This document shows, piece after piece, positions 21,906 to 34,900 of a stretch of 64,000 nucleotides of DNA. The notes beneath the pieces were generated by a model. That model was not told where the DNA came from, did no database searches, and saw only the letters and a program-made list of their open reading frames with translations. The number at the start of each line of letters is the position of its first letter. The stretch's first letter is position 1. Origin of the DNA: Siderastrea radians (lineage: Eukaryota > Cnidaria > Anthozoa > Scleractinia > Rhizangiidae); assembly GCA_964017195.1 (NCBI GenBank), contig OZ024898.1, positions 16,353,475 to 16,417,474 on the forward strand, given 5' to 3'. The translations under genes were made by a program, and so were the position numbers.

Positions 21906-22397
21906 CAAGTAAAAACATTTATCGAGGGTGGAGTGGGTCAAAACGACTGGTAAATGCCTATAATGCGCTTTCTTGTATCCTGTACGTAGCAATGATTTAT
22001 TTCGTATTTGCATTCACAATTTGGCTTAAGGAGCCCATGGCATGATTAAAGGAAACTGTGCACAAAACGTGGTTCCCAGGCGTGGGAAAAAGTTCAATTC
22101 TCTTGGGCTGTTACAGTGCCCATGCTGATCAATCGTAAAGATGTGGTTACTTTTATATTGGGAAATTTATCACCCGTTTTTTGAAATGCGTCTGTTTTGA
22201 GAATTGTGATGGCTTTTTTGTTCAGGGTTTTGAGGGAGGCCGACCAAAAGACAGCAAAAAATGATCTTGTGTGAAGAATGCATGAGGTCATGGGCGTAGT
22301 CTGTGGGGCTATGTTTGGTGAGGAGAGGGTGAATAATTCAGTTGACCTCCTTTCCAGGGTATTGTTTGCTTTTTCAGTTGGTCAAATTTCAGCGTTA
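21906..22397. other. No feature seen
   Basis: No gene, RNA or repeat copy recognised. Confidence 0.4.
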
Positions 22398-22540
22398 GTT
22401 ACAGTTACGCACTTTTGCTGCAACTTGCTGTTACAGATGCTTGAATGTTATTGAACCTGCAGTCACGCACGCCTCGCTTGCTTTCTTTTCGAGACGAACC
22501 AACACTTCGTCGGTTCTGCACGCATTGCGGGCGTATGTTT
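22398..22540. repeat. Dispersed repeat, copy 2 (first copy 17537..17673)
   Basis: Diverged duplicate of 17537..17673 in the same orientation, followed immediately by a block F copy of the composite cluster. Confidence 0.8.
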
Positions 22541-25433
22541 TCCATGGCTACCAGTTTCCTTTAGATTTTTAGAATAAGTTTCTTTATCAACAAATCTATT
22601 TAAATTTCCGTGCCCTCAGTGTTATTTAGAATTACGCTGACATGTCAGTTCATTTAAAAAAAGGTGACGTAACTGAGTCACGCTATGGTCAAACTATTTC
22701 GTCACGTTCTTCTTCGCAAAGGCTGGGAAAGGGGTTCATACTATCAGGGATTCAATTCATATTATCACAGGGAGAAGGGTGCGGAGAAGGGTGCGGAGAA
22801 GACGTAAGGGGGAATGGCAGCAAACACGTCAAAGGTACGATAAATCACCAACTTCAAAAGCTTAAACCACTTAGGCTCGTATCTTGAGTGACCGTAATGT
22901 ATTTTGCACCCCCAGGGGAAGGGAAAAACGGCGGGGTCCAATGCCCCTGGGGCTTTTCTTGTTTTTTGGTGGTCGCTTGCCCCAGACCTCCGGTTTTCGC
23001 TCGGTCAAACAAATACTCGTCGTGTCTTTTTCTACACAGGCAAGGGCTTTTATCTTGAGTGACCGTAACATATTTTACACCCCGGGTGGGGGGGGGGGGG
23101 AGAACAACGGCGGGGTCTAATGCCCCTGGGGCTTTTCTTGTTTTTTTTTGGTTCGTTTTTGTCATTATTTTTTTGGGTGGTCACTTGCCCCAGATCTCCG
23201 ATTTTCGCTCGTCCAAACAAATACTCGTTGTGTCTTTTGCTACACAGGCGAGGGCTTGTATCTTTAAGTGACTGTAACATATTTTACACCCCAAGGGGAG
23301 AGACAACAATGGCGGGGTCTAATGCCCCTGGGGCTTTTTACCCCGCCATGAGGACGGGGTCTAGTAATACCCGTTTTTTTTGGGGGGGGGGGGGTCACTT
23401 GCCCCAGACTTCCCTCGGCCAAACAAATATGCGTTGCAAACTTTCGGTCAACATAAGCAATGTCTCCAGTCGCTAAAGCATTTATCGAATCATGGCCTAA
23501 AAGTAGACCTTTACGTTTCATTTTTCAGTAGATAACCGTTCCCTTTCAATTTAAGGATAATTTTTCTTCATCAGTAAATCTATTTAAATTTCTGTGCCCT
23601 TGTTTAACATCTAGAATTACGCTGAGATGTCATTTCCTTAAAAAATTGACGTAACTAAGTCACGCCATGGTCAAAACTATTTCGTCACGTTCTTCTTCGC
23701 GAGTGCTAGAACAGGTGGATGACCAAGGAATGAGGGAAGGGAAAGGTATTAATACTATAAGGGATCCATGATATCACAAGGAGAAGGGTGCAGAGAAGAC
23801 GTTGGGGGGGGGGATGGCAGCACACACGTCAAACGTTAGAAAAATCACCAACTTCAAAACTTTATACCACTTGGGCACATATCTTGAGTGACCGTAATGT
23901 ATTTGCACCCCGAGGGGGGGGGGGGGGAACGGCGGGGTCCAATGCCCCTGGGGCTTGTTTCAATATAATTACCCCACCGTCAGGACGGGGTCTAGTAATA
24001 TCCGGTTTTTTTTTTGGTTTTTTTTTTGTCGTGGTCAGTTGCCCTAGACCTCCGCTCGGTCAAAACAATACTTGCCGGTAAACTTTGTACGTTTAGCGTT
24101 TATTCGCCAGAATTTTCAGAAAGTTGGTGTAGAAAATTACCTGCGATTTAATGGCAGGAAAATTCCTTCGATGAAAGCAAGAACGAAGGTGCTAGCGAGC
24201 TTTGAAGCTGGCATGAATTTGCCAAACCTGCCCTGGCACGTAAACATTGCATCACTGAAACACAAAAGGTGATCCGGGGAAGTCCCTTGCTTTCGCCAAG
24301 TTGAAAAATTCAACAGTGAAATGCAAGCATATTTTTGGCAAATCTTTAGGGAAAGTTGTGTAGAAAAGTACAAGAAATTCAATTGAGTTGACTTCTCTTC
24401 AATGAGAGCCAGGACCAAGGTGCTAGCGAGCTTTGAAAGCCAATGATTCATGCTATGTGCCGTAGCACATAAACATTACGTCATTGAAACACAGAAGCCG
24501 ATTCGGAGAAGTAAACTTGCTTGCGCCAAATCACTCATTGAATCACGGCCTAAAATAGACTTTTACGGTTTTTCATAGCTACCAGTTTCCTTTAGATTTT
24601 AGAATGAGTTTTTTTTATCAAGAAATCTATTTAAATTTCCGTGCCCTTGCTATTTAGAATTATGCTGACATGTCAGTTCGTTTATATAAAAAAACGTGGC
24701 TTAACTAAGTCACGCTATGGTCAAAATATTTCGTCGCGTTCTTCTTCGCAAAAGCTAGGACAAGTGGATGACCAAGGAATGAGGGATGGGGTTCATACTA
24801 TCAGGGATTCATGTTACCACAGGGAGAAGGGTGCGGAGCAGACGCATAAGGGGAAATGGCAGCAAACACAGGTACGATAAATCATCAACTTTAAAATTTA
24901 CACCACTTGAGCTCGTATCTTGAGTGACCGTAATATATTTTGCTCCCTGGGAGGAGGAGAAAAACGGCGGGGTCCAATGAAAGGAGGAACGAAGGTGCTA
25001 GCAAGCTTTGAAGCTGGAATGAATTCGCCTAACTTGCCGTGGCACGTAAACATTACATCACTGAAACACAGAAGCCGATTCGGGGAAGTCCCTTGCTTTC
25101 GCCAAGTTGAATAATTCAACAGTCAAATGCAAGCATTTTTTTGGCAGTTTTGCTTTGCTTCGCCAAAATCTTTAGGGAAAGTTGTGTAGAAAAGTACAAG
25201 GAATTCAATGGAATTAACATTTCTTCGACGAGAACAAGGACGAATGTACTAGGGAGCTTAAGTTTGAAAGCTGGCATGAACTCCCGATCGCTATGAACTT
25301 AGTAATTATGATGTAAAGTATGTATGTATGAGTGCCAAGAAGTGAGTAATACTGCCCTCCATAATTTCCCCCCGACCACAGGCCTTAAAAGTAAGAAATT
25401 AGAAATGAGAACCAAGATAAAAGGAAAATCTTT

Positions 25434-25505
25434 GACCCCGGCGGGATTCGAACCAACGACCTCCGGATTAGAACACCGTCGCTCAACCAACTGAGCTACG
25501 AGGCC
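25434..25505 (-). tRNA. tRNA-like SINE head, copy 1 (pseudo-tRNA)
   Basis: On the minus strand GGCCTCGTAGCTCAGTTGG is followed, 72 nt in all, by GGTTCGAATCCCGCCGGGG. The acceptor stem pairs (two wobbles) and the A and B boxes are intact. The 5' half of the anticodon stem does not pair, and the loop would present UCU if read as tRNA-Arg. Probably a pol III SINE head rather than a functional tRNA, because a near copy lies 1.1 kb away inside the same repeat context. Confidence 0.6.
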
Positions 25506-26542
25506 AGGCTGAGTCACGCAGTTATCAAAATAATAATTTCATCACGCTCCTCGTCACGCACACTAAAACAGAGTGATTAGGCAAGTCGTCTCTTGATTTA
25601 TATTATCATCGCAAGCACGTAAAAGATACGATAAATCACCAACTTTTACCTGGCCGTAATATATTTTGGACCCCAAGGGCAGAAAGAACAACGGCGGGGT
25701 TAATGCCCCCTGGGGCTTTTCTTGTTTTTTTACCCCGCCGTCAGGACGGGGTCTAGTAATACCCTTTTTTTTTCCGTGGTTTTTTTTATTTTTTTGGTGG
25801 TCACTTGCCCCAGACCTCCGTTTTCGCTCGGCCAAACAAATACTCGTCGTGTCTTTCGCTACACAGCCAAGGGCTTTTATCTTGAGTGACCGTAACATAT
25901 TTTACACCCCCCGGGGGGGGGGGGGGGGGAGAACAACGGCGGGGTCTAATGCCCCTGGGGCTTTTCTTGTTTTTTGGTGGTCACTTGCCCCAGACCTTCG
26001 CTCGGTCAAAACAATACTTGCCAGTAATTTTCGTACATTTAGAGTTTATTCGCCAGAATTTTCATGATAGTTGGTGTAGAAAATTACTGGCGATTTAATA
26101 GCATAAAAACCTTTTCGATGAAAGCAAGAATGAAGGTGGCATGAATTCGCCTAACTTGCCCTGGCACGTAAACATTACATCACTGAAACACAGAAGCCGA
26201 TTCGGGGAAGTCCCTTGCTTTCAACAATTCAACAGTCAAATGCAAGCATTTTTTGGCAGTTTTGCTTTGCTTCGCCAAAATCTTTAAGGAAAATTGTGTA
26301 GAAAAGTACAAGGAATTCAATGGACTTAACTTTTCTTCAACGAGAGCAAGGACGAATGTACTAGCGAGCTTTAGTTTGAAACCTGGCATGAACTTGCGAT
26401 CGCTATGAACTTAGTAATATTATGATGTAAAGTGTATGTACACAAAAGTGTGAGTGCCAAGAAGTGAGCAATACTGCCCTCCATAATTTCCCCCTGGCCA
26501 CAGGCCTTAAAGAGATAAAGATAAAGATAAAGAAAAATCTTT

Positions 26543-26614
26543 GACCCCGGCGGGATTTGAACCCACGACCTCCTGATTAGAACATCGTCGCTCTACCAAC
26601 TGAGCTACGAGGCC
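26543..26614 (-). tRNA. tRNA-like SINE head, copy 2 (pseudo-tRNA)
   Basis: A near copy of the tRNA-like sequence at 25434..25505. Its T-arm is the better paired (GTGGG with CCCGC). The anticodon stem is likewise broken. Both copies are followed downstream in + orientation by the same GAGTCACGC and GGTGATTAGGCA tail. Confidence 0.6.
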
Positions 26615-28440
26615 AGGCTGAGTCACGCTATGATCAAAATATTTCATCACGCTCTTTGTCACGCACGTTAAAACAGGGTGATTAGGCAGGTCATGTCTTG
26701 ATTTATATTATCATTGCAAACACGTAAAAAATACGATAAATCACCAACTTTTACAATTTACACCACTTCGGCTTGTATCTTACGTGGCCGTAATATATTT
26801 TGGACCCCAAGGGCAGAGTTTTGTTTTTTTGGTGGTCACTTGCCCCAGACTTCCGCTTTTCGCTCGGCCAAAGAACTACTCGTCGTGTCTTTCGCCACAC
26901 AGCCAAGGGCTTTTATCTTGAGTGACCGTAACATATTTTACACCCTCCCGGGGAAGGGGGGAGAACAACGGTGGGGTCTAATGCCCCTGGGGCTTTTCTT
27001 GTTTTTTTTTTGGGTGGTCACTTGCCCTAGACCTCCAGTTTTCGCTCGGCCAAACAAATACGTCTTGCAGACGTTCCGTCAACATAAACACTATCTTCAG
27101 TCGGTTAACGTGGATTCGCCAGAATCTTCATGAAAAACGGTGTAGAAAATTACTAGCGATGCAATGGCATAAAACTCTCTTCGACGAGAGTGAGGACGAA
27201 GATGCTAGCAAGCTTTGAAGGTCAGAGATTCGATGTTGTTTATATTTTCGTTGGTTACTCGACGCGAGTTAAATTCAACAGTGAAATGCAAGCATTTTTG
27301 ACAGGTTTGCTTTGCTTCGCCAAAATCTTTGTGTACAAAGTTACAAGGAACTTAATGGAGTTAACTTCTCTTCAACGAAAGCACGGATGAAGGTGCTAGC
27401 AAGCTTTGAAAGCCAACGATTCAAGCTGACATGAATTGGCCTTTTGACGCTGGAAAAACAAGACTTGGCACGTAAACATCACGTCATTCAAGACAGAAGC
27501 CGATTCGGGGAATTTCCTTGCTTTTGCTAAAGCATTCATCGAATCATGGCCTAAAAGTAGACTTTTACGTTTCCTTTTCAGTAGATAACCGTTCCCTTTC
27601 GATTTTAGGATAATCTTTTCTTTATCAACCTATTTAAATTTCCGTGCCCTTGTTGTTTAGAATTACGCTGAGATGTCAGTTCTTTTACAAAAAAGGTGAT
27701 GTAACCAAGTCACGCTATGGTCAAAACTATTTCGTCACGTTCTTCTTCGCTAGCGCCAGAACAGGTGGATGAGAAAGGTGTTCATACTATTAGGGATTCA
27801 TGTTATCACAAGGAGAAGGGTGCAGTGAAGACGTTGGGGGGGGGGGCAGGAAACACGTCAAAGGTAAGATAAATCACCAACTTCAAAAATTTACACCACT
27901 TGGGCTCATATCTTGAGTGACCATGCTTTATTTTGCACCCCGAGGGGAGAGGGCAAAACGGCGGGGTCCAATGCCCCTGGGGCTTTTCTTGTCTTGTTTT
28001 TTTTGGTGGTCACTTGCCCCAGACCTCCGGTTTTCGCTCAGCCAAAGAAATACTCGTTGTGTCTTTCGCTACACAGCCAAGGGCTTTTATCTTGAGTGAC
28101 CGTAACATATTTTACACCCCCGGGGGGGTGGAGAACAATGGCGGAGTCTAATACCCCTGGGGCTTTTCTTGTTTTTTGGTGGTCACTTGCCCCAGCCCTT
28201 CGCTCGGTCAAAACAATACTTGCCGGTAATTTTCGTTCGTTTAGAGTTTATTCGCCAGAAGTTTCATGATAGTTGGTGTAGAAAATTACTGGCGATTTAA
28301 TGGCATAAAAACCCCTTCGATGAACCAGAGAACCATTAAAACAAGAAACCAACAAACTGCTGGTGGTCGCACCATTCATACTCCACGAACTTGACTTTTT
28401 GACCCCGCTGAGCCGAGTTTCGAAAGGACCGCTACGAGAA

Positions 28441-29032
28441 TTGTTTGTTTTAGGGATTCCCCGTTTTAGAGATTCCCTATTTTAGAGATTCCCCATTTTA
28501 GAGATTCCCTGTTTTAGAGATTCCCTATTTTAGAGATTCCCCATTTTAGAGATTCCCTGTTTTAGAGATTCCCCATTTTAGAGATTCCCTATTTTAGAGA
28601 TTCCCCATTTTAGAGATTCCCCGTTTTAGAGATTCCCTATTTTAGAGATTCCCCATTTTAGAGATTCCCTGTTTTAGAGATTCCCTATTTTAGAGATTCC
28701 CCGTTTTAGAGATTCCCTATTTTAGAGATTCCCCATTTTAGAGATTCCCCTATTTTAGAGATTCCCTATTTTAGAGATTCCCCGTTTTAGAGATTCCCCA
28801 TTTTAGAGATTCCCTATTTTAGAGATTCCCCATTTTAGAGATTCCCTATTTTAGAGATCCCCCATTTTAGAGATTCCCTTAATTTTAGAGATTCCCTATT
28901 TTAAAGATTCCCCCTTTTAGAGATTCCCTATTTTAGAGATTCCCTATTTTTTTAGGGATTCCCCATTTTAGAGATTCCCTGTTTTAGAGATTCCCCGTTC
29001 CCCATTCCCCGTTCCTATTTTAGAGATAGCCA
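28441..29032. repeat. 17-bp tandem array (about 33 units)
   Basis: Head-to-tail units TTTTAGAGATTCCCCAT, with the last bases alternating between CAT, TAT, CGT and TGT. It borders a minus-oriented block E copy. No coding frame is meaningful here. Confidence 0.95.
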
Positions 29033-29760
29033 AATTTAAATAGATTTATTAATAAAGAAAAAATTATCCGAAAGTCTAAAGAGAACGGTTATTTCCTGAA
29101 AAAGAAAACGTAAAAGTCTACTTTTAGGCCATGATTCGATGAATGCTTTGGCGAAGGCAAGGGACTTCCCCGAATCGGTTTCTGTGTTTCAGTGATGTAA
29201 TCTTTACGTGCCAGGGCAAGTTAGGCGAATTCATGTAAGCTTCAAAGCTCGCTAGCATTTTCGTCCTTGTCCTCATCGAAAAGAAGTCAGCTCCATTGAA
29301 TTTCTTGTACTTTTCTACACAACTTTCCCTAAAGATTTTGGCGGAGCAAAGCAAAACTGCCAAAGAATGCTTGCATTTCACTGTTGAATTATTCAACTTG
29401 GCAAAAGCAAGGGACTTCCCCGAATCGGCTTCTGTGTTTCAGTGATGTAATGTTTACGTGCTAGGGCAAGTTAGCACCTTCGTTCTTGCTTTCATCGAAG
29501 GGGTTTTTATGCCATTCAATCGCCAATAATTTTCTTCACCAAAGTTTACGAACATTCTGGCGAATAAACGCTAAACGAACAAAGATTACCGGCAAGTATT
29601 GTTTTGACCGAGCGGAGTTCTGGGGCAAGTGACCACCAAAAAACAAAAAAAAAACAAAAACGGGTATTACTAGACCCCGTCCTGACGGCGGGGTAAAAAC
29701 GAAAACAAAAAAAACGGGCATTACGAGACCCCGTCCTGATGGCGGCGTAAAAAGTGAGAG

Positions 29761-30724
29761 TTATTCTCATTGAACCCCCTCCCCCCCAAAAAAATAAATA
29801 AATAAACAAATAAATGTAAAAAAAGGTGCTTGTCAAAATATGCATGCCATGGAAGATGTTATGTCTTACCCAACTGTTGCCAGATAAATTTTTGAAAAGT
29901 CAATCCGTAACATCAAAAGTCTGTGTGGGCACAATCAGCCCTCCTCCCAGTCTGAATAGGGTTAGATGTAAGATAATTATTGTCAGTAATTTACTATGTG
30001 GATGACTGGAGACTTTTTGTCCTCAAACGTAAATTGAGGGGATCATGATTCCCTTCAATTGCAGTGTGTATCCTTTCTGCACGCCATTTTTTTTGCATGT
30101 TTAGCACACGCACGAGCACGCACACCTTCGGGCCTTGATTGGTTTTCTATGAAAGCTGAGCAGTTCAGAAAAAAAAAATGGTCGTTTTCTCCTAAACGAG
30201 CTTGGTGATCCCAATTTTTTAATACCTAAATTCAAATGGCACAGGGTCGAGTACATTATATCGCAATTTCAAGAAAAGTTAAAAATTCTGCTTTGAGATA
30301 TTTTTATTTAAATGCCGAAAAGAACACGTCTTTAGGTACAGCATGGTATGTACGCATGTGGCAAATTCTTTAACTTTTTTCATATCCTTAATTCCTGTTC
30401 AACTAAAATAGTATACAATGCAAGATAAATGTCTATTTTTTTGAACTGCTCCAATATTTCAATACAAGCAATGACTTTTTAAAACAATTATAGTTCTCAT
30501 TTCTGATCACTGGGGTTTCTCAGGAAAACCTTGCGGGTGGTATCAATGGCTATCCATGTTGTGCCAAAACAAGCCCAGCTGCAGTGACCCCTATTTTTTC
30601 TTGCATTTTTGTAATGTTCTAAACATAACTGCCAATTGGACCAAGTCTCAGAAAATTGAAAGTATTTCTTCTATTTCGACTTAATCACCTGAAATAGTTA
30701 TGATATTGTAAATTGTCTCAAAAG
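29761..30724. other. No feature seen
   Basis: AT-rich sequence between the repeat cluster and the first PREP exon. No earlier PREP exon was found by eye. Confidence 0.4.
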
Positions 30725-30829
30725 GAACACTGGACAACTTTGATCGAAGAAGACAGGAAAGACGTCCTGGAATGGGCTGCCTGTGTCAAGCAAAGTTTTT
30801 TGATTCTCTGTTACCTTCATGACGTCAAG
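30725..30829 (+). CDS. PREP: PREP exon a
   Basis: 35 codons, phase 0, acceptor CTCAAAAG and donor GTGTGG. It encodes [20 protein letters not shown] and YLHDVK, a propeller segment well conserved in the family. Confidence 0.9.
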
Positions 30830-31900
30830 GTGTGGAGGCCTAAGTGCTGTTTCATACAGTGTAGATTGTTGTTATACATAGCATTACATAGCATTAAGTG
30901 TGGTTACTTAAAATATTGTTATTGAACAATATTAAACGTGGCTCTGCCATCTTTTACACTGAACATTTCGTCTGCTGTCTACGTTGTTATGCACCTGTCG
31001 GTATTAAGTGGAAGGGGGAGGGGGCAGCAAGGCAGATGCAAGACATTTGATTTATATTAGGTGAAGAACTTCTTTTTAAGGTGTAAGAGCACACCACCCA
31101 ATATTTAAATGGCTTATACTTCACTGTCAGAGATCGTTAGGGTTAGCGATTTCAAACTTTTCCTACACTTAAATTAAACAATCCAAAAAAGTTAATTTCA
31201 TTGACGTCAGTGTTACTATAGCAACACAATGATAATATGTCATGCATTTTACATACAGTAGAACCCCGGTAACTCGAACTCTGAAGGGAAACGGAAAACA
31301 GTTTGAGTTAGCGGGGGTTCGAGTTATCGGAGGTCGATAGAATATTCAATTTGCCATGTGTTAATAATTGATAGCTTACTGATTTTTCAGCACTTCAGTA
31401 TACAGTACAGTGCAAATTAAACTTATCTCGTCAGAAACTGTAACACGATTGTGCATTCTTATGATAATACAGTACTGTGAATGTAACTCAGTTGCACTCA
31501 AGATCATAAGATCGGGAAATGACTGTTAAAGACGTGATCTGTTCGTTGCACTAGTGCCGAGTTCGAGTTAACCGAGTAATTATGAGTAAAAAGTGGGGCA
31601 AATCCAAGGGATATGGGACAAAGTTCGAGTTAGCGGGGGAGTTCGAGTTATCCGAGTTCGAGTTACCGGGGTTCTACTGTATTTCTAATTTTCTTGACGT
31701 CTAGACCTAAGCATTTAAAGGTCTTGCTAACTGGAAAGTTGGCGATGTCAGTTCATGTTCGAAGTTAAGGTGCAACATACTCAGCCGATGATAGTAAGGC
31801 TGTGAACATGGAGAACCGTGTATTTCTTTTCCCATTTAGATTTGACTCTTAGAGTGTTATTGGAGTGTTACTGGAACCTCGGATGGACAAATACAATATA

Positions 31901-31948
<48 letters not shown>

Positions 31949-34900
31949 TAATAATAATAATAATTAAATAATAAATGAATCAATCTGGAGGAAGGCACTA
32001 GGCTTGATTGCAAAGCAGCTGGAAATCACAGCTTTTTCTTATCTCTTGCAGAGTGTTCTTTACCTGCACAGTCTGTCAGGGGAGAGACTAATGAGTTTTC
32101 CGCTTGATATTGGCAGCATTGTTGGCTATTCAGGGCGGAAAAAGGATTCGGAGGTATGCAAACAAATGCTTTTGACCTGATTACACAGTTTTAAAATCCT
32201 TTTCAAAACTTTACTCAGCTCAGCCATTTTCGTTTATAGGCTCATGTTTTTTTAAGCATGCTCTTTTTAAAGCATGCTTTTAAGCTTTTACGCATGATTT
32301 TAAGTATGCTTCAAGCTCATGCTTTAAAAAGAACAAAGCGCATATTACTTCGTTGAGTTTGACAAAATTTCCTCAAATCTGTCATATTCGCCAACTTCGC
32401 CGTTTTCATCAAATTCATTGTTTACCCTTCTACTCAGCTTATTTGCATGAAATCTTGGACTTTGGTGAAATTTCATCAAATGCACCATATTTACGAAATT
32501 CGCCATTTTTGTAAAATTGGTGACTTTTCTGGTACCTTTCTACTTAGCTCATATTGCTGCTAGCGAAATATGCCTCCGTCTTTTTCACAAAATCAAGCAC
32601 CTGCAAAATTTAGTTTGTCTGTGTGGCGACTGAATTGAGTCACTTACTGGTATTAGCCACAGTTGGGTCTTATAGACCAGCGTCACTCTACCCAACCTCA
32701 AATGGCATTTAATCAATGCTGGTTGGGTTAAATTTTGTAACTGATCTATATAGTGAGTAATAAAATACTTGTTGCTGTTGTTCTAGGTATTCTACCAGTT
32801 TACATCATTTCTAACTCCTGGGATTATCTATCATTGTGATTTGACTCAGGAGAACTTGACACCCAAGGTTTGAGTTGAAATACTCTTGTCAAGCTTTGTA
32901 ATTGTTTTCTTCTCTGCTTGTTCTGCATTGCAAAAGTCCTCATTTATCACACAGTTAGTCTGAGGCAGTGTTACTTTAGCCTGAGAAAACAGAGGACTTT
33001 GCACAGCCCACTGCATTTGTTTTTAGAAAAGGGGTATGAGGGAGGTTTTAGTTTTGCCTATCCCTAGGTAAAGCTTTTGTTTGGTCTCTAGTACGTGTGG
33101 CGTAACCCTTTTCACGAAAGTAGACAGACATTCTAGTCAGCTTTAGAGGACCGGAACAAGTTGTCAAAGAGTTATCCAACAAATTGCTTTCGTTTTGTTG
33201 CAGTTTCCTTCTCATAAAATCCGCTTGAAGTGATTTTGTGTTGTGCTTGTTTTACTCCCAACTGTTTTCTTTCAATGACAGGTTTTCCGTGAAACAAGGG
33301 TGAAAGGATTTGACACTAGCAACTATGAAACTGTGCAAGTGTTTTACCCCAGTAAAGATGGAACCAAGATTCCCATGTTCATTGTTCACAAAAAGGTAAG
33401 TGGTATAATTACATTTGTGGAGCGGTAGTTACTTTTGTAGTCAAAGGTGAATAGTACACTTACGTTTGTAGAGTGGTATAATTACTTTTGTAGTCACAAG
33501 TGGGTGGTGTAATTACTTTTGGAGCCAAAGCTCTCGTCTCATGACTCGTGACTATGTTTCCTTCGCAACAGCGTGCTCAGACTCTCTCTAGCCTTTAGTG
33601 AGGAATATAGGGCATGAAATCGACTGGGGGAAGGAGCGAGCCCAAGGAGCCTGTTCAGACTCTAGTCCTTTACGCATTCTCACATGTGCGAGCCTGCATT
33701 TGTCATTTCTAAATTGACCTTAGGCTACACTCCCTACCTTTGTCAAGTTGCCACCTTGATCAAACCAGTCAAACCTCCAGTAACTGGACACAATCGCGAC
33801 CGCATCTACTTAGTGTCTGCTTAGAAATTTTACCTATTAATGGGAGGCTTAAACCGTGGCTGGGATTATAGTTAATGTCCGCTATATGCCTACAGAAGTG
33901 TCCATTGGAAGAGGTTCGAATGTATAATTAATAACGTGTTTCTTTTAGATCACAGGAGACAACTTGTTTGTGAACTCTCAAATAGGACTTGTGGACTCTC
34001 AAACTTTCTTACTCCCCTGTACGATAGACCCTTTACTGTCTTGCTAGTGTCTGTTTCAAGCCTTGCAACTTCTGCTACTTTAACGATGCATTACATTATT
34101 CTCTGCTTTTTTGCCCCTTTTCACCTTGTTTTTTATTTATTCATTTTTTGCATAACGTAGCTTGTATGATCTCTCTTCTTTACTTTTTGTGCAGTTTGTT
34201 ATTGTTTTCTTTTATTTTGCTGGTTGTAATGTTCTGTGTTTTTTGTAATAATTCTTTGTATCTCAATAAAAAACACACACGTACAGGGCTCGAGAATTAA
34301 GGAAATGATAAGAAAAAACTTTCTACCAGTCAAAGAGATAACAGATACCCTTGTCGTCGGCTTGCTGTCGCTTTTTTGCTGTCCTTGTGATTAGCATTTG
34401 GCTGGCAGTAGTAGGAATTCTTATCTATTTCTGAACTGGTCTTGTTGTTCAGGATATCGAGTTAGACAGCAGCCATCCGCTCTTCTTGTATGGTTATGGA
34501 GGTTTCAACATCTCTATCACTCCAGCCTTCAGTGTATCACGGATTGTATTTATGAGACATCTTGGCGGAGTCGTTGCTGTACCTAACTTGAGGGGTGGAG
34601 GGTAAGTGTTACCACCATTTCATGCAGACTCTTAGGGGAGGTTAGGGTTTTATTTCTCAAGAAGGGGCCGTGCTGATCAAAATACAGTAGAACTCCTTAT
34701 TTTAAATCCCGGTTATCTGGAATCCCCCGCTATATCTTAATGAAATAAAGGCCGATTCTCTTACATTTGCCTACCATATTTTAATCGTTTACTATGGGCT
34801 ATGTTGAACTCAGTGATCTCGAATTTCCTAGTGACTTCCCTTGGCCTTAATTACATCACAAAACAATATTGTTTAATTATGATGAACTTTGTCTTTAATC

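Larger units (their letters stand above)
18660..29760. repeat. Composite repeat cluster of recurring blocks
   Basis: At least three block types recur. Block B/D starts ATGCCCCTGGGGCTTTTC, continues with GGTGGTCACTTGCCCCAGAC and ends GAGTGACCGTAACATATTTT. It occurs at about 18665 (minus), 22900, 23095, 23325, 23935, 25670, 25900, 26800, 27940 and 29575 (minus). Block E starts TTCGCCAGAATTTTCATGAA and contains CTAACTTGCCCTGGCACG. It occurs at about 19325, 24080, 25000, 26030, 27100 and 29120 (minus). Block F contains TATTTAAATTTCCGTGCCC and AAGTCACGCTATGGTCAAA. It occurs at about 22545, 23500, 24540 and 27540. Units occur in a roughly fixed order, F then B/D then E, suggesting amplification of a composite unit. 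Reading frames here are shared shadows of the repeats. Confidence 0.85.

Noticed and set aside
25434..25505. Functional tRNA-Arg(UCU) gene
   Set aside because: The anticodon stem does not pair, and a second copy in the same repeat context lies at 26543, so a SINE head is more likely.
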